Shown here: positions 61,978 through 64,000 of the stretch, piece by piece | How positions within the stretch are numbered: the first letter of the stretch is position 1 | Layout of the letters: every line of letters starts with the position of its first letter | Assembly (NCBI RefSeq): GCF_009769165.1 | Contig: NZ_CP043476.1 | Location: 2,487,001 to 2,551,000 of the forward strand | Length of the DNA: 64,000 nt | Source: Xanthomonas hyacinthi | GTDB lineage: Bacteria; Pseudomonadota; Gammaproteobacteria; Xanthomonadales; Xanthomonadaceae | Reading direction: 5' to 3' | Translations under genes and position numbers: made by a program | The notes under the pieces: model-generated | What the model saw: only the letters and a program-made list of their open reading frames with translations | Database searches by the model: none | What the model was told of the DNA's origin: nothing

Positions 61978-64000
61978 TCAGCGGCCGAAGCGGCCGTCTT
62001 CGATGCGGGTGCTGAAGCGTGCCGCGTTGTCGGTCGGGTCGGCATCGGGCGAGGCCGAGCCGGCGCTGGCCTCGATCACGATGCTGCGGTCGGCCGGCAG
62101 CGGGCGGGTCGCCGTGGTGAGGGTGAACGCGGCGCTGGCGCCCGGCGCCAGGTCGGCGTGGGTACTGCACTGGTACTGCGCGCTGCGCAGGCTGTGGCCC
62201 TGGCGTACGCACTGCCAGCCGCGTGGCGGCACCAGCAGCGACAGCAGCGACAGCGTGTTGCCGCTGACGCTCAGGCTGGCGCGCTTGACCGGCGCATTGC
62301 CGTGGTTGCTCAGGGCGATGCGGTAGTTGGCGCTGAACGCGGTCAGCGGCAGCGTCCCCGGGCCGTCGATGCGCAGCGCCAGGTTGCCGGCAGGCGCGGC
62401 CTGCACCGCCACCGCGGCGCTGGCGCCGTTGTTGCCGGCGTTCGGGTCCTCGGTCTGCGAGGCGACCGAGGCGGCCAGGGTCAGCGTGCGGCCGACCAGC
62501 TCGGTGCCGGCCGGCACCGCGACCTCGAAGCGCGGCGCCGCGCCGGCGGCGAACTGCGCCGTGGTGCAGGTCACCACGGTCTGCGCGGCCACGTCCGGGG
62601 CGGCGCAGTCCCAGCCGGGGGCGGCGGTCAGGGTCGGGGTCACCGCCGCGTCCAGGGCGAAGGCGACCGCGGCGAAGCGGGCGGTATCCGGACCGGCGTT
62701 GCCGACCTCGACGCTGTAGCGGATGGTGTCGCCGGCGTAGACCGCGGCATTGGCCGCGGTCGCGGTCACGCCCAGATCGGCGCGCTGCAGCGGCTTGAGC
62801 TTGAGCAGCACCACCGCCGGATCGTGGTCGGACAGCCGCGCCGGCGAATTGGCGTCGTTGCGCGCGGTGGCCGGGAAGTCGGCATTGAGCCGCGCGTGGC
62901 CTTCGCTCAGCGTCGCGACCTGTGCCGAGTTCATCAGCGCGCGGTTGGCCAGGACGTGGTCCAGCGACTGCACGTTGCCGTCGTAGGCGTAGGAGTAGCT
63001 CTGGTCCGGGGTCGACAGCAGGGTCAGGTTGTACAGGTCCGGGCTGACCAGGTCGGCGCCGTCGCCATCGACCACGGTCTGCGCGTCGGCCGACGGCAGG
63101 CCGGTCACCGTGCCCATCGCATCGACGTAGCCGTCGTTGAACTCGAAGGCGTTGAAGTCGCCCATCACCAGCAGCTGTTCGTCGGGATCGGCCACCTGGC
63201 GCGCCTGCAGCAGGTTGGCCAGGAACACCGCCTGCGCCTGGCGCTTGGCGCGGATGCGCTGGCCGCTGGCGTCGTCGGTCTCGGCGCCGTTGAGCGAGCG
63301 CTGGTGCACCTCGACCACGGTCAGCGGCAGGCTGCGGCCGTCGGCGAAATGCACGCTCGCCTTCAGCAGCAGCGGCGGGCGGTCGTTGAGCAGACTGCTG
63401 CCGCCGGCCGGCTCGGTCCAGGTGGTGGCCTTGCCTTCCTGGCTGACCGAGAGCACTTCCACGCGGGCGATGCCGGCGCCGACCGCGGCGGTCTTGACCA
63501 GGAAGCCGACGTCGATGCCGCCGACGTCGTTGCCTTCCTGCAGATAGGCCACGTACTGCGGATCGGGCTGGCCGGCGGCGACCGCGTCGCTGTTGACGCG
63601 GCTGGCCAGGGTCTGCAGCACGCTCAGGCTTTCCACTTCCACCGTGCCGAGGATGTCGGGCGTGTTGAGGGCGTTGCGGATCGCCAGCGAGGCCTTGTTG
63701 AGCCGGGCCTGGTAGGCGGCCGCGGTCAGCACCGGTTCGCCGATCGCCGGGTCGTTCTGGTCGTCGAAGAAGCGCTCCATGTTGTAGGTGGCGACATTGA
63801 CGTCGTCGGCCTGCGGCGCCGGGGCCGGCTTGGGCTGGTCGGCGCCGTTGCAGTGCACGGTCGGCGCGGTTTCCGGGTAGATCGTGTAGCGGCGGTAGCT
63901 GTAGTCCAGCGGGCCGCTGACGCCGAGCACCACGCAGCCGCCGGCCACGTCGATGCGCTCGCCGCCGAGGCCGGCGCTGCCCACCGCGAGCACCTGCGGG
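61978..64000 (-). CDS. Extracellular endonuclease/exonuclease/phosphatase protein with DUF11 tail, 5' partial
   Basis: 674 codons visible; the frame is open to the right edge, so the start is outside. N-terminal visible part is an OB-like/ExeM-type lead-in, then the EEP nuclease domain: VATYNMERFFDD (Asn), GTVEVESLSVL (Glu), TVVEVHQRSLNG (His), MGDFNAFEFNDGY (Asp/Asn) and LSDHDPAVVLLKL (Asp/His). C-terminally, DUF11-type repeats (ADLGVTATAANAAVYAGDTI, SVEVGNAGPDTARFAAVAFA) and a last beta domain. Resembles ExeM/NucH secreted DNases, which degrade extracellular DNA. Confidence 0.9.
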   Translation of the reverse strand, partial: PQVLAVGSAGLGGERIDVAGGCVVLGVSGPLDYSYRRYTIYPETAPTVHCNGADQPKPAPAPQADDVNVATYNMERFFDDQNDPAIGEPVLTAAAYQARLNKASLAIRNALNTPDILGTVEVESLSVLQTLASRVNSDAVAAGQPDPQYVAYLQEGNDVGGIDVGFLVKTAAVGAGIARVEVLSVSQEGKATTWTEPAGGSSLLNDRPPLLLKASVHFADGRSLPLTVVEVHQRSLNGAETDDASGQRIRAKRQAQAVFLANLLQARQVADPDEQLLVMGDFNAFEFNDGYVDAMGTVTGLPSADAQTVVDGDGADLVSPDLYNLTLLSTPDQSYSYAYDGNVQSLDHVLANRALMNSAQVATLSEGHARLNADFPATARNDANSPARLSDHDPAVVLLKLKPLQRADLGVTATAANAAVYAGDTIRYSVEVGNAGPDTARFAAVAFALDAAVTPTLTAAPGWDCAAPDVAAQTVVTCTTAQFAAGAAPRFEVAVPAGTELVGRTLTLAASVASQTEDPNAGNNGASAAVAVQAAPAGNLALRIDGPGTLPLTAFSANYRIALSNHGNAPVKRASLSVSGNTLSLLSLLVPPRGWQCVRQGHSLRSAQYQCSTHADLAPGASAAFTLTTATRPLPADRSIVIEASAGSASPDADPTDNAARFSTRIEDGRFGR

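Overview
The window is about 64 kb of GC-rich chromosome from a Xanthomonas-like gammaproteobacterium (Xanthomonadaceae). The attribution rests on the gene content and order (bioB-bioF-bioH-bioC, a type IV secretion effector tail of the Xanthomonadales type, many secreted or lipid-anchored proteins) and on short palindromic intergenic repeats of the TGTGGGAGCG...CGCTCC(T)ACA type that recur through the window. No database search was possible, so all family names come from reading the proteins.

Layout. 1-4 kb: 3' part of an RND drug-efflux permease translationally coupled to its outer-membrane lipoprotein. 4-9.2 kb: mnmG, a candidate small RNA with its own terminator, a Tyr/Gly-repeat lipoprotein, a PLP-dependent dehydratase, a YdcF-type membrane protein and a SnoaL-like protein. 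9.5-15.2 kb: a biotin block on the minus strand (bioB, bioF, DUF7079, bioH, an SDR, bioC), then comF, ubiA and tRNA-Arg(CCG). 17.7-32.8 kb: an accessory-looking block downstream of the tRNA with an Lrp regulator, a PchR-like AraC regulator, a TonB siderophore receptor, four alpha/beta-hydrolase-type genes (one fused to a PaiB-like flavin domain), an M20 deacylase, an amidase, an MFS carrier and an amino-acid permease. I read it as an uptake and dismantling system for an ester/amide-containing ligand, perhaps a fungal hydroxamate siderophore. A short motif (GACTTNRCCGAA) recurs upstream of several of its transcription units.

33-49 kb: a polysaccharide deacetylase, a DUF2076 protein, a decayed HipA/YjjJ kinase, a secreted GH42 beta-galactosidase, lipoproteins, a quinone-reductase-like flavoprotein divergent from a LysR regulator, a methyltransferase, and a type IV secretion antibacterial effector gene broken by two frameshifts beside an intact immunity lipoprotein. 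Then come a DMT transporter, cycA and a decayed CorA. 49.5-56 kb: a small Cys/His-rich peptide with an ABM-like protein divergent from an AraC regulator, a fragment of a binding protein, an IS5-family element carrying a nested IS3-family element (both with readable target duplications), and a DEAD-box helicase.

56.8-64 kb: an exported hypothetical protein, a 2-oxoacid (probably branched-chain) dehydrogenase operon E1alpha-E1beta-SH3-like-E2, whose E2 linker contains an in-frame copy of the dispersed palindromic repeat, and the 3' part of an extracellular endonuclease/DUF11 gene. Decay is frequent: five gene relics and one disrupted transposase are visible. No rRNA, CRISPR array, prophage or integrase gene was seen.
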